64,000 nucleotides of DNA from an uncultured Lachnospiraceae bacterium (lineage in GTDB: Bacteria; Bacillota; Clostridia; Lachnospirales; Lachnospiraceae). The DNA lies in NCBI GenBank assembly GCA_910586205.1, contig CAJUGD010000018.1, positions 8,531-72,530 of the forward strand, given 5' to 3'. Under the pieces are notes generated by a model. It saw only the letters and a list, made by a program, of their open reading frames with translations, searched no databases and was not told the origin of the DNA. This document shows, one piece after another, positions 7,965-16,491 of the stretch; positions within the stretch are counted from its first letter, which is position 1, and every line of letters begins with the position of its first letter. The translations under genes were made by a program, and so were the position numbers.

Positions 7965-9269
7965 ATGCAGTCATATGCACAGATGAGCAATGAGGAATTG
8001 CTTGCATTGAGAAAACAGCTTTCTGTCCGGTACAGGGATTTTCAGGGTAAGGATCTGCGGCTGGATATGTCCCGGGGAAAGCCAAGTGTGGATCAGCTTG
8101 ACCTTTCCATGGGAATGATGGACGTACTAGGCAGTGAGGATGATCTGACTTGTGACGATGGCACGGACTGCCGGAATTATGGGGTTCTGACCGGAATCGG
8201 GGAGGCCAAGGAGCTTTTGGGGGATATGATGGAGGTGTCTCCGGATAATATCATTATTTACGGAAACTCCAGCCTGAATGTGATGTTTGACACGGTTTCC
8301 CGTTCCATGACTCACGGGGTTATGGGGAATACTCCCTGGTGCAAACTGGATAAGGTAAAATTTTTGTGTCCGGTACCCGGGTATGACCGTCACTTTGCTA
8401 TCACAGAGTATTTTGGGATTGAGATGATCAATGTGCCGCTGACCGGCGAGGGGCCGGACATGGATCTGGTGGAGAAGCTGGTAAGTGAAGATGAGAGCAT
8501 TAAGGGGATCTGGTGTGTTCCCAAATATTCTAATCCTACCGGAAACAGCTATTCCGATGTGACGGTCCGGCGTTTTGCCCGGTTAAAGCCGGCTGCTCCT
8601 GATTTCAGGATTTATTGGGACAATGCATATGGGATTCATCACCTGTATGATTATGACCAGGATCATTTGATTGAGATTCTCGCAGAGTGTAAGAGGGCAG
8701 GAAATCCGGATTTGGTGTATAAGTTTTCCTCTACATCAAAAATCAGCTTTCCGGGCTCTGGCATTGCGGCCATTGCCACTTCCCGCAATAACCTGGAGGA
8801 TATTGAGAAACAGCTTAAGTTCCAGACCATTGGCCATGATAAGGTGAATCAGCTCCGCCATGTAAGGTTTTTCGGAGGGATCCATGGGATGGTAGAGCAC
8901 ATGCGGCTTCATGCGGATATTATGCGTCCAAAGTTTGAGGCAGTGACCAGCACTTTGGAGAGGGAGCTGGCCGGGCTGGAGATCGGTTCGTGGACCAGTC
9001 CCAAGGGGGGATATTTTATTTCTTTTGATTCTCTGGATGGCTGTGCGAAGGAGATTGTGGCGCGATGCAAAAAAGCCGGTCTGATTATGACAGGGGCAGG
9101 GGCCACGTATCCTTACGGGAAGGATCCGCGGGACAGGAATATCCGTATTGCTCCGTCTTATCCTCCGCTTGAGGATCTGATCCTTGCCATGGAGCTGTTT
9201 GCCCTCTGTGTAAAGATTGTCAGCATCAATAAGATTCTGGCAGACAGGAAAGCAAACGGAGATGCCTGA
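7965..9269 (+). CDS. Aspartate aminotransferase, subgroup Ic type
   Basis: 434 residues from the ATG at 7965, eight bases after AAGGAGG; the ATG at 7959 lies only two bases from that site and is less likely. It is a fold-type I PLP enzyme of the Asp_aminotransf (PF12897-like) branch. Visible features are DMSRGKPS near residue 30, CRNYGVLTGIGEAKE, CPVPGYDRH, KYSNPTGNSYS, the PLP aspartate/tyrosine in WDNAYGIHHL, Schiff-base Lys259 in SSTSKISFPGSG, and the substrate Arg in RIAPSYPP. Reaction: aspartate + 2-oxoglutarate to oxaloacetate + glutamate. Its place after AspRS-GatCAB suggests a link to aspartate and asparagine supply. The exact amino donor is inferred. Confidence 0.85.
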   Translation: MQSYAQMSNEELLALRKQLSVRYRDFQGKDLRLDMSRGKPSVDQLDLSMGMMDVLGSEDDLTCDDGTDCRNYGVLTGIGEAKELLGDMMEVSPDNIIIYGNSSLNVMFDTVSRSMTHGVMGNTPWCKLDKVKFLCPVPGYDRHFAITEYFGIEMINVPLTGEGPDMDLVEKLVSEDESIKGIWCVPKYSNPTGNSYSDVTVRRFARLKPAAPDFRIYWDNAYGIHHLYDYDQDHLIEILAECKRAGNPDLVYKFSSTSKISFPGSGIAAIATSRNNLEDIEKQLKFQTIGHDKVNQLRHVRFFGGIHGMVEHMRLHADIMRPKFEAVTSTLERELAGLEIGSWTSPKGGYFISFDSLDGCAKEIVARCKKAGLIMTGAGATYPYGKDPRDRNIRIAPSYPPLEDLILAMELFALCVKIVSINKILADRKANGDA

Positions 9270-9362
9270 CAAGAAGATAAAGATGGGAATAGGTATGTGC
9301 AGGACACAGGGGCCGCTGTAATGAGAGGAACGCTGAAAAAGCGGACTGCCATAAGCCTGGTA

Positions 9363-9406
9363 AGCAGAGTCCTTTGACGGGAACGGAAGGACTCTGCTGT
9401 TTTTTT
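9363..9406 (+). terminator. Rho-independent terminator after the aminotransferase
   Basis: Perfect 12-bp stem AGCAGAGTCCTT (9363-9374) / AAGGACTCTGCT (9387-9398), 12-base loop, then GTTTTTTT. It ends the aspS-gatCAB-aminotransferase block. The remaining bases of this 300-base gap hold only the gtrA promoter. Confidence 0.9.
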
Positions 9407-9503
9407 GTCTAGAAACTCAGATATTATTTATGCTGTTGTTTGTGCAAAAAAGCCAGCTGGCTGACAGCCCACCCCTTTTGTCAGACCAGGGTTGTCTTCG
9501 CTC

Positions 9504-9532
9504 TTTACATTTTGAGTTTCCTGCCCTATAAT
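9504..9532 (+). promoter_or_regulatory. Promoter for gtrA-yfhO-argH
   Basis: TTTACA (9504-9509), 17-base spacer, consensus TATAAT (9527-9532). Transcription would start near 9539, about 35 bases before the gtrA ATG. Confidence 0.75.
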
Positions 9533-9573
9533 ACAATAGATTGTGAAGTATTAGGGTGAAAGGAATAAAACAG

Positions 9574-10002
9574 ATGAAACGGTTGTGGATCAATCTGCAG
9601 AAAAAGCTGCTGAATTTTGAATCTGTTTCTTACTTTATTTTTGGTGTACTGACTACCCTGGTAGATTGGATCAGCTACCGGGTCATGACCAGGTGGTGGG
9701 GAATCGATTATAAGGCAGCAACAGCATGGTCGTGGGCAGCGGCAGTGATATTTGCCTTTATTACCAACAAGCTGTTTGTGTTTCAGAGCCGGAGTTTAAA
9801 GCCAAAAGATGTGTGGTCGGAGTTTGTGCCTTTTGTGGTTTGTAGGATTGTCACATTATTGTTTACCCTGGCAGCTATGGTGGCCATGGTGGACGGTATG
9901 GGTATCCGGCAGGATTTTATCTGTAAGGTCGTGGTATCAGGAATTTCACTGGTGCTGAATTATGTGCTGAGCAAATGGGTGGTATTTAGAAAAGTATCAT
10001 AA
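9574..10002 (+). CDS. GtrA family membrane protein
   Basis: 142 residues from the ATG at 9574 (AAAGGAAT nine bases before it; a GTG at 9556 lacks a ribosome site). It has four hydrophobic segments and the GtrA pattern: YFIFGVLTTLVDWISY, a second helix ending ITNKLFVFQ, then a C-terminal helix followed by LSKWVVF. GtrA proteins are small membrane proteins proposed to flip, or help use, polyprenyl-phosphate-linked sugars for surface polymer glycosylation. A YfhO-type enzyme gene starts 13 bases downstream, which fits a cell-surface glycosylation role, but the polyprenyl-phosphate glycosyltransferase expected with them is not in this window. Confidence 0.85.
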   Translation: MKRLWINLQKKLLNFESVSYFIFGVLTTLVDWISYRVMTRWWGIDYKAATAWSWAAAVIFAFITNKLFVFQSRSLKPKDVWSEFVPFVVCRIVTLLFTLAAMVAMVDGMGIRQDFICKVVVSGISLVLNYVLSKWVVFRKVS

Positions 10003-10015
10003 GGAGAGGCCGGAT

Positions 10016-13000
10016 ATGGAACATGAAGATATTAACCGGATTACGAAAGAATTAGAGGGCTTGCTTATGATGAATGAGAAAACAGCTTCGGTTAAAGATA
10101 AGGAGCAGAATCTGGAAGGGCAGCAGGACTGGAAAGACCAGGAGAGCTTTTCGGAAGCATCAGGAAATTTGGAGGAGGATTCAGAGCTTTTGGAGGAGAT
10201 TCCAGGAGAATTTCAGGAAAGCTCTGAGCTTTTGGATGAAGCAGCAGATGATTTGCCAGAAGATCCAGAGGCTTTTCAGGAAGAAATGGGCTGGGAGGAT
10301 TGGGAGGAGGACAGGGATCCAGGCTCCCGAAAGTGGACTCTTGTGCGGCCCTGGGACGGTTTGGTGGTGGCATTTCTTGCGCCGATGATTATTATGCTGA
10401 TTATTTTTGCTCAGAGAGGGATCTTTCCCTTTGGGGAGGAATCCTTTCTGAGAACAGATATGTACCACCAATATGCGCCGTTTTTTTCGGAGTTCCGCAA
10501 TAAGCTTGCACAAGGGGAGAGCCTTTTGTATAGCTGGAATGTGGGTATGGGGGTGAATTTTTCCGCTCTTTACGCCTACTATCTGGCAAGCCCTTTAAAC
10601 TGGCTTCTGGTTTTGTGCCCGGAAAAGCTGGTTATCGAGTTTATGACCTATATGATTGTGCTGAAAACCGGGTTGTCAGGGCTTTCCATGGCTTATTATC
10701 TGCGCAGGCATTGCAGGAGCCAGAATTTTGGGATTGCATTTTTTGCTATGTTTTATGCGCTTTCCGGGTATATGGCGGCTTATAGCTGGAATATTATGTG
10801 GCTGGACTGCATTATCCTTTTTCCGCTGATTATGTTGGGACTGGAGATATTAGTCAAGGAAGGAAAGGGGCTGCTGTACTGTGTGTCCCTGGGCTGCTCC
10901 ATTCTTTCTAATTATTATATTTCTATTATGACCTGCATTTTTATGGTGCTGTATTTTGCGGCTTTGATGGTGATGGAAAAACAGATGACCGGAAGGAAAT
11001 GGATCAGCCGGTGCGGATTGTTTGCCTTGTATTCGCTTCTGGCCGGCGGTTTGGCAGCGCTGGTGCTCTTGCCGGAAATTCATGCGTTGATGCTGACCGC
11101 ATCCGGACAATTTAACTTTCCTAAGCTTCAGGAACCATATTTTTCGATTTTTGATATGGCGGCCCGCCATATGGGAAATGTGGAGACGGAGATTGGTCTG
11201 GACCATTGGCCTAATATTTACTGCGGGGTGGCAGTGCTGCTTTTGCTTCCCCTGTATCTGGCAGCAAAAAGGATATCCGGGAAGGAAAAGGTGGTTTACA
11301 GTTTTCTGCTGTTGTTTTTCTTTGCCAGCTTTTCTGTCAATGTGCTGAATTTTATCTGGCATGGGTTTCATTTTCCCAACAGCCTTCCATGCCGTCAGTC
11401 TTATATTTATATTTTCTTGGTTCTGGTGATGTGCTGTAAGGCTTATCTTCATTTGGGGGAAACACCCTGGCGCCATATACTGATTGCTTTTTGGGGAGCA
11501 GTAGGATTTGTGGTACTGGCACAGAAGTTAGTAAAGCAGGAGCATTTTCACTTTACGGTGTTTTATGTGGCAATTCTGTTTTTAGCTTTTTATCTCGGGA
11601 TAATTTGGCTGTACCAAAAAGGGCGGCGTTTTGAGAACCGGGCAATGCTGCTGGCTCTTTTTCTGGTTTCCATTGAATCGGCGGTAAATATGACGGTTAC
11701 CAGTGTTACCACCACCAGCAGGACAGCTTATATCAGCGACAATGAGGCAGTGAGGAAGCTGGTGGATTCGGTTCTGCCTGCAGACAAGTTTTTCCGGATG
11801 GAAAAGGTGACACGCAAGACAAAGAATGACGGCGCCTGGATGAATTTCCCTTCTGTTTCCTTGTTTTCTTCCACAGCCAATGCAGACTTGACAAAGCTGT
11901 TTAAAAAGCTGGGCTGCGAGAGTTCTACCAATGCATACAGCATTACAGGGAGTACGCCCTTAGTGGACATGCTGTTTGCCGTGGAATATGGAATTTATTC
12001 AGAGGATCCGGAGGATACGGGGCTTCGGGAGTTTATGGCCCGGGAGGACGAGACGACCTTGTATCGGAACCGGTATACGCTTCCTTTAGGTTTTTTGGTT
12101 TCAGATGATTTTCAGAGGCAGTGGGATCTGGAATTGGGAAATCCCGCGGACGTGCAGAACAGTTTGGCAGACTGTGTGGGTGCAGAGAATGTGCTGAACA
12201 TGGTGATGGATGTGAGCGGGACGGGAAAAGAGCTTACTTTTTACCCTGAGACCGGAGGAGAATACTATGCTTATGTGGGAGACACCAGGGTCGAGAAGGT
12301 GACGGTTTCCAGTTGGAAAGGAACAAAGACCTATAATAATGTAAACAGAGGATATCTTTTGGAATTGGGATATTGTACGGCAGGAGAACCTGTTACTCTC
12401 ACCACAGACGACAATACAGACGGCATATGGGCGGATGTGTATCAGATTTCCGAGACAGGGCTGGCTCAGATCCATGAAAAACTTTCTCAGACGCCATGGG
12501 AGCTGACAAGCTGGAAGGAAACCTACCTGGAGGGAAAGATTACGGCAAAGCGCCCGGGAGTGATGCTTACGACCATTCCTTATGACAAGGGATGGACCAT
12601 TCTTGTGGACGGCGAGAAACAGATGCCGACAAAAATGCTGGGTGCGTTTCTCGGAGTGCCTTTGACGGGGGGAGAACATGTGATTGCCATGAGCTATCAG
12701 CCGGAAGGGCTGACAGAGGGCTGGATGATCAGTGCAGGAGCAGTGATCCTATTGATTGGGCTCGAGGCAGGAAGCTGGTTTTGGAGACGAAGGAAGCGTG
12801 AGTGGGAAGAAAATGAAGAAGAATATCAGGAAGATGAGGATTCTCAGGCAGACATAGAAGATGATAGGGAGGATAGAGGGGGTCTGGCAGTTGATGAAAC
12901 AGACGTGGAAGATAAGGATTGCCAGATAGAGGAAGAAAAGGGATTTGACGAGAAGGGCAAAACAGGAGAAAAACACATAGATAACAACAAACAACAAGGA

Positions 13001-13018
13001 GCGTGTGAACAGTTATGA
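10016..13018 (+). CDS. YfhO family membrane glycosyltransferase-like protein
   Basis: 1000 residues. The core (about 115-930) matches the YfhO family: a first membrane helix near 115-135, then the loop FLRTDMYHQYAPFFSEFRNK and YSWNVGMGVNFSALYAYYLASPLN, about a dozen further membrane segments to residue 530, a large extracellular domain, and a last helix near 905-925. B. subtilis YfhO is proposed to transfer a lipid-linked sugar to lipoteichoic acid outside the membrane; here the acceptor is unknown. Odd points: an acidic cytosolic N-terminus (about 105 residues, repeated LLEE/SELL/PEDPEAF stretches) and an acidic C-terminal tail of about 70 residues. Its stop overlaps the argH start by four bases (ATGA at 13015). 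gtrA precedes it. Confidence 0.85.
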   Translation: MEHEDINRITKELEGLLMMNEKTASVKDKEQNLEGQQDWKDQESFSEASGNLEEDSELLEEIPGEFQESSELLDEAADDLPEDPEAFQEEMGWEDWEEDRDPGSRKWTLVRPWDGLVVAFLAPMIIMLIIFAQRGIFPFGEESFLRTDMYHQYAPFFSEFRNKLAQGESLLYSWNVGMGVNFSALYAYYLASPLNWLLVLCPEKLVIEFMTYMIVLKTGLSGLSMAYYLRRHCRSQNFGIAFFAMFYALSGYMAAYSWNIMWLDCIILFPLIMLGLEILVKEGKGLLYCVSLGCSILSNYYISIMTCIFMVLYFAALMVMEKQMTGRKWISRCGLFALYSLLAGGLAALVLLPEIHALMLTASGQFNFPKLQEPYFSIFDMAARHMGNVETEIGLDHWPNIYCGVAVLLLLPLYLAAKRISGKEKVVYSFLLLFFFASFSVNVLNFIWHGFHFPNSLPCRQSYIYIFLVLVMCCKAYLHLGETPWRHILIAFWGAVGFVVLAQKLVKQEHFHFTVFYVAILFLAFYLGIIWLYQKGRRFENRAMLLALFLVSIESAVNMTVTSVTTTSRTAYISDNEAVRKLVDSVLPADKFFRMEKVTRKTKNDGAWMNFPSVSLFSSTANADLTKLFKKLGCESSTNAYSITGSTPLVDMLFAVEYGIYSEDPEDTGLREFMAREDETTLYRNRYTLPLGFLVSDDFQRQWDLELGNPADVQNSLADCVGAENVLNMVMDVSGTGKELTFYPETGGEYYAYVGDTRVEKVTVSSWKGTKTYNNVNRGYLLELGYCTAGEPVTLTTDDNTDGIWADVYQISETGLAQIHEKLSQTPWELTSWKETYLEGKITAKRPGVMLTTIPYDKGWTILVDGEKQMPTKMLGAFLGVPLTGGEHVIAMSYQPEGLTEGWMISAGAVILLIGLEAGSWFWRRRKREWEENEEEYQEDEDSQADIEDDREDRGGLAVDETDVEDKDCQIEEEKGFDEKGKTGEKHIDNNKQQGACEQL

Positions 13019-14382
13019 AGCTTTGGGGCGGACGTTTTACAAAAGAAGAAAACCAGCTGGTACACAATTTTAATGAATCCCTGTCCTTTGACCGGAAATT
13101 TTACCGGCAGGATATAGAAGGCAGCATTGCCCATGTGACTATGTTGGCAAAGCAGGAGATTGTGTCAGAGGAAGATAAGGATGTTATTATCAGCGGATTA
13201 AAAGGAATCCTGGAGGATGTGGAAAAGGGAGTATTGGAGTTTTCCCCGGAATACGAAGATATCCACTCATTTGTGGAGTCTAACCTGATAAAAAGAATCG
13301 GAGATGCCGGAAAGCGTCTGCACACCGGCCGCAGCCGCAATGACCAGGTGGCATTGGATATGAAGCTTTACTGTCGGGATGAGATTGGGGAGATCGATGA
13401 GCTTTTAAAAGGGCTTTTAAAGGAGCTTCTGTATATTATGGAAGAAAATCTGGACACCTACATGCCTGGTTTTACCCATTTGCAGAAAGCTCAGCCCATT
13501 ACCCTGGCCCATCATATAGGAGCTTATTTTGAAATGTTTTCCAGAGACAGAGGACGCCTGGAAGATATTCGGGATCGGATGAATCTGTGCCCTCTTGGCT
13601 CCGGTGCCCTGGCCGGCACCACCTATCCATTGGACCGGGATTACAGCGCCGCGCTTTTGGGGTTTGCAGGGCCTACCTTAAACAGTATGGATTCTGTGGC
13701 AGACCGGGATTATGTGATTGAGCTTTTGTCAGCATTGTCGATTATTGCCATGCATTTAAGCCGGTTCAGTGAGGAGATCATTCTCTGGAACAGCAATGAA
13801 TACCGGTTTGTGGAGCTGGATGACGCTTACAGCACAGGCAGCAGCATTATGCCCCAGAAAAAGAATCCGGATATTGCTGAGCTGGTACGGGGCAAGACCG
13901 GGAGAGTCTATGGGGCGCTGATGTCGCTTCTGACCACCATGAAGGGGCTGCCTCTTGCTTACAACAAGGACATGCAGGAAGATAAGGAGATGACCTTTGA
14001 TGCGATTGATACAGTAAAGGGATGTCTGGCCTTGTTTACGGGCATGATTAAAACCATGTCCTTTAGGAAGGATGTAATGGAGGCAAGTGCCAGGAATGGA
14101 TTTACCAATGCCACGGATGCTGCAGACTATCTGGTTAATCACGGGGTTCCCTTCCGGGATGCTCATGGGATTGTGGGGCAGCTTGTGCTGTATTGTCTGG
14201 AAAAAGGGATTGGGCTGGATGATTTGACGCTGGAGGAGTTTTGTGCAGTGAGCCCCGTATTTGAGGAAGACATTTTTCAGGCTGTCAGCATGAAGACGTG
14301 TGTGGAGAAAAGGAGGACCTTGGGAGCGCCGGGACAGGAAGCCATGAAGAAGGTTATTGAGATATATAAAAAGCAGCTTTAA
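13015..14382 (+). CDS. argH: Argininosuccinate lyase
   Basis: 455 residues, normal for ArgH of the fumarase/aspartase superfamily. It splits argininosuccinate into arginine and fumarate, the last step of arginine synthesis. The N-terminus KLWGGRFT, the helix HTGRSRNDQVALD, the TFTHLQ-like FTHLQKAQP, and the catalytic flexible-loop signature GSSIMPQKKNPD (about residues 275-286) are all visible. The ATG overlaps the stop of the YfhO gene by four bases, so its translation is probably coupled to that unrelated membrane protein. argG is not next to it. Confidence 0.96.
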   Translation: MKLWGGRFTKEENQLVHNFNESLSFDRKFYRQDIEGSIAHVTMLAKQEIVSEEDKDVIISGLKGILEDVEKGVLEFSPEYEDIHSFVESNLIKRIGDAGKRLHTGRSRNDQVALDMKLYCRDEIGEIDELLKGLLKELLYIMEENLDTYMPGFTHLQKAQPITLAHHIGAYFEMFSRDRGRLEDIRDRMNLCPLGSGALAGTTYPLDRDYSAALLGFAGPTLNSMDSVADRDYVIELLSALSIIAMHLSRFSEEIILWNSNEYRFVELDDAYSTGSSIMPQKKNPDIAELVRGKTGRVYGALMSLLTTMKGLPLAYNKDMQEDKEMTFDAIDTVKGCLALFTGMIKTMSFRKDVMEASARNGFTNATDAADYLVNHGVPFRDAHGIVGQLVLYCLEKGIGLDDLTLEEFCAVSPVFEEDIFQAVSMKTCVEKRRTLGAPGQEAMKKVIEIYKKQL

Positions 14383-14388
14383 AGAAAA

Positions 14389-14422
14389 CAGGCAGGGCGG
14401 AGGAAAGAAACCGTCCTGCCTG
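14389..14422. terminator. Bidirectional terminator between argH and the 3D-protein gene
   Basis: 12-bp stem (14389-14400 with 14411-14422, one G-T pair) and a 10-base loop. On the minus strand the hairpin is followed by TTTTC and TTT, a good T-run. On the plus strand it is followed by AATTTTAC, which is weaker. It lies between convergent genes. Confidence 0.75.
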
Positions 14423-14426
14423 AATT

Positions 14427-15194
14427 TTACTTTACTAAAAAGACTTCCATGGAGCGGCTTCCGTGGCTGGACGCCTGTGCGTGGGTGTCATAGAAAATAT
14501 CCACATGCTTTCCTTTAACGGCTCCCCCGCAGTCTTCAGCCGTGTAAATGATGCCGTTTATCATCAGCTTTGTTCCGTAGGGGATGACCTTGGGATCCAC
14601 GGCAATGGTGTGGTTGGAGCGGGGAACAGCGCCTGTGCTGGTACTTTTTCCTCCATACTTTCCACAGCATTTGCGGCAGGGACAGTAGCCTGTGGTGCGG
14701 AACATCCCCAAAGACTGAAAGACAGGGGAAGCCTCTGCCTGAACAGTTTCTTTGGCTTTTTCTTCTTCCTCTCGTTTTTTCAGCTCCGCCTGGGCAGCTT
14801 CGCCTTTAGCGTAGGAGTGGGTGTTGGAGAATTTTTTACCGTCAACCCATCCCTCGATCTGATAGATCCCGTCAGGATAGGAATCCCAGTCTACATTAAT
14901 GCGGAAGCCATGTTGGCCGTTCCCGATTTCATTTTCCTTTAAATCGTCCCGGTAGACAGCGGCAATGGGCCGGAAATCCCCTACTACCTGGGAAGTATCC
15001 TGGTTGGTAATGGTTACGCGGACAGGAACTGCCGTGTTGGGCTCAGAGGATTTCCACCCCCATCCTACAATGGCGTTACCGTCCATTGTGTCAAAATATC
15101 CGTCAGGAAGTTCTCCATATGTGATACCAGCGCTGCTCTGCAGCAGTATTATCATTAGAATCAGGCATGTCCACAATGATTTACTTTTTAACAT
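14427..15194 (-). CDS. Secreted 3D-domain protein with N-terminal beta-sandwich region
   Basis: 255 residues. A signal peptide covers about 1-27. Residues about 28-125 look like the small beta domain found in bacterial cell-surface proteins (GYFDTMDGNAIVGWGWKSS ... GFRINVDWDSYPDGIYQIEGW). A short charged coil follows (AELKKREEEEKAKE). Residues about 165-255 are a 3D domain named for its three conserved Asp residues: TTGYCPC, AVDPKVIPYGTKL, TAEDCGGAVKGKHVDIF. The 3D domain has the MltA-like barrel fold of lytic transglycosylases and Rpf/YocH-type muralytic proteins, so a peptidoglycan-modifying role is likely. Cys-rich CPCRKCCGKYGG is typical of the clostridial subgroup. A second 3D protein lies upstream. 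Confidence 0.82.
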   Translation of the reverse strand: MLKSKSLWTCLILMIILLQSSAGITYGELPDGYFDTMDGNAIVGWGWKSSEPNTAVPVRVTITNQDTSQVVGDFRPIAAVYRDDLKENEIGNGQHGFRINVDWDSYPDGIYQIEGWVDGKKFSNTHSYAKGEAAQAELKKREEEEKAKETVQAEASPVFQSLGMFRTTGYCPCRKCCGKYGGKSTSTGAVPRSNHTIAVDPKVIPYGTKLMINGIIYTAEDCGGAVKGKHVDIFYDTHAQASSHGSRSMEVFLVK

Positions 15195-15578
15195 CCTATT
15201 ACTCCTTTCTTGTTATGTGATAAAAAGAAATAGAAAATTCACACACTCTAAATATATGTAACAGAAATGTAATATATGAACAGAAATGCCTGTTTTATCC
15301 AAATGGAGAGGGATAGGATGTAAAATGATAAAATAGGAAAGATTCAGATTTTCAGATTTATCTTAGCAAAGACAACAAGCCAAGGCAGGGCCGGACAGAC
15401 TTGGAGATGACGGCTTTTTGGTGCTCCTTGTGTGTGCAGGGGGGGATGCGGATAATAGAAACAGCAGGAAAGCAGACACGCTCTAAGGGGCTGTCTCGGG
15501 AAATAGCGGCTTTTGTCCTTGATATGTAAGAAGGAGACAGCCCCTTAGTCTGGTGATTATAATATAAAATCAAGATGC
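15195..15578. other. Intergenic region with a 15-bp inverted repeat
   Basis: 384 bases between the two 3D-protein genes. The ribosome site AAAGGAG of the downstream gene is at its left end. A 71-codon minus-strand frame (15358-15573) has no supporting features and is not called. The right half holds a perfect 15-bp inverted repeat described separately. Confidence 0.6.
15483..15548. repeat. Perfect 15-bp inverted repeat, MITE-like
   Basis: CTAAGGGGCTGTCTC (15483-15497) and GAGACAGCCCCTTAG (15534-15548) flank 36 bases. No T-run follows on either strand, so it does not look like an ordinary terminator. The GGGGCTGTCTC end sequence resembles terminal repeats of some transposons, suggesting a mini-element or relic; that resemblance is from memory. 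Confidence 0.6.
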
Positions 15579-16304
15579 CTAATACATTCTGAATACTTCC
15601 TGAGTCTGTCTGCCGTGGGATAAAGCATCCTCATGATTGTCATAATAAATATCAATATGATGTCCCACTACGGCAGAGCCAATATCTTCTACTGTGTAGG
15701 TAACGTCGTCAATGATAAGCTGTGTTCCAATAGGGAACAGGGAAATATCGGCAGAAATGGTGTGACGGGCTTTGGGAACCGTCCCGGAATAGGTAAGTCC
15801 TAAGCCAGTTGAACATTTTTCACAGTTACAATAGCCTGTGGTAGTAAACATTCCCAGAGAAACAAGCTTTCTTGTGTCTTCGACTACCTCAACGGTTTTT
15901 TTAGGTTCATTGACCGTCTGTCCGCTTCCGCAGAGAATTACCGGAGAACGGCCTGGCGTGTCAGAGCCGGACGAGGCTGCAGAAGGAGTCTCGCTGGAGA
16001 TTCTCACATTGCCGGCAGATTCCGGGGTTTCTGACTTGTGGGGAGCTTGGGAGCTGACAGGGCCGCCTGGCTTTTGAGTATTATCTGAAGCCTGACTGCT
16101 GCCAGAACTGCCCGGCATCTGAGGGGCGTTTATCATTTCAGAACCCTTGGATACATCTAAAGCATTTACATCATGGATTGTGCCGTCCACGGCGTTCCCC
16201 CCTCCGGGTACCTGAGCCGCCCATGCAGTCATGGAAAAGGCCATGGTTAGGAGAAGTACGGTTAAGACTATGCAAATATGTGTTTTTCTACGGTTGCGGT
16301 ACAT
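15579..16304 (-). CDS. Secreted 3D-domain protein with Ser/Pro-rich linker
   Basis: 241 residues from the ATG at 16304. GTG at 16313 and ATG at 16307 are also possible, but the GAGGTGATC ribosome site, an extended match to the 16S tail, sits best for 16304. The N-terminus is a signal peptide (residues about 7-30, ending AWA). Residues about 30-140 are a low-complexity linker rich in Ser, Pro, Gly and Thr that probably spans the wall. Residues about 155-241 are a 3D domain: TTGYCNCEKCS, SADISLFPIGTQL, TVEDIGSAVVGHHIDIYYDN. Probable peptidoglycan-active enzyme, as for its neighbour. Reading direction is away from the heat-shock operon, with its own promoter. Confidence 0.82.
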   Translation of the reverse strand: MYRNRRKTHICIVLTVLLLTMAFSMTAWAAQVPGGGNAVDGTIHDVNALDVSKGSEMINAPQMPGSSGSSQASDNTQKPGGPVSSQAPHKSETPESAGNVRISSETPSAASSGSDTPGRSPVILCGSGQTVNEPKKTVEVVEDTRKLVSLGMFTTTGYCNCEKCSTGLGLTYSGTVPKARHTISADISLFPIGTQLIIDDVTYTVEDIGSAVVGHHIDIYYDNHEDALSHGRQTQEVFRMY

Positions 16305-16346
16305 CATGATCACCTCGCATTCAAATAAATTTAATGATACATTTCC

Positions 16347-16374
16347 ATTATATTACAAAAATGTTAAATGTCAA
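16347..16374 (-). promoter_or_regulatory. Promoter of the 3D-domain protein gene
   Basis: On the minus strand TTGACA (16369-16374), 16 bases, TATAAT (16347-16352), about 43 bases before the start codon. Confidence 0.75.
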
Positions 16375-16403
16375 GATGGGGAAAAGTTTTTCTTGAAAAC
16401 CTC

Positions 16404-16432
16404 TTGACAAATGACAGTAGGTAAAGTATATT
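16404..16432 (+). promoter_or_regulatory. Heat-shock operon promoter
   Basis: TTGACA (16404-16409), 17 bases, TATATT (16427-16432). The predicted start site is just upstream of, or within, the CIRCE operator, so HrcA binding would block transcription. Confidence 0.8.
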
Positions 16433-16443
16433 ATTCACAGATG

Positions 16444-16470
16444 TTAGCACTCCTTAATGTTGAGTGCTAA
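16444..16470 (+). promoter_or_regulatory. CIRCE operator (HrcA binding site)
   Basis: TTAGCACTC (16444-16452), nine bases, GAGTGCTAA (16462-16470): a perfect CIRCE element. It lies between the promoter and hrcA, giving HrcA-mediated, heat-relieved control of hrcA-grpE-dnaK-dnaJ. Confidence 0.97.
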
Positions 16471-16491
16471 CAAATTCAAAAGGAGGCCGAC

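Noticed and set aside
7063..8085. 340-codon minus-strand frame
   Set aside because: Antisense to gatB and the start of the aminotransferase gene; composition (many Leu, Arg, His, Pro) is that of a shadow.
15358..15573. 71-codon minus-strand frame between the 3D genes
   Set aside because: Overlaps the inverted repeat, no ribosome site, no conserved features.
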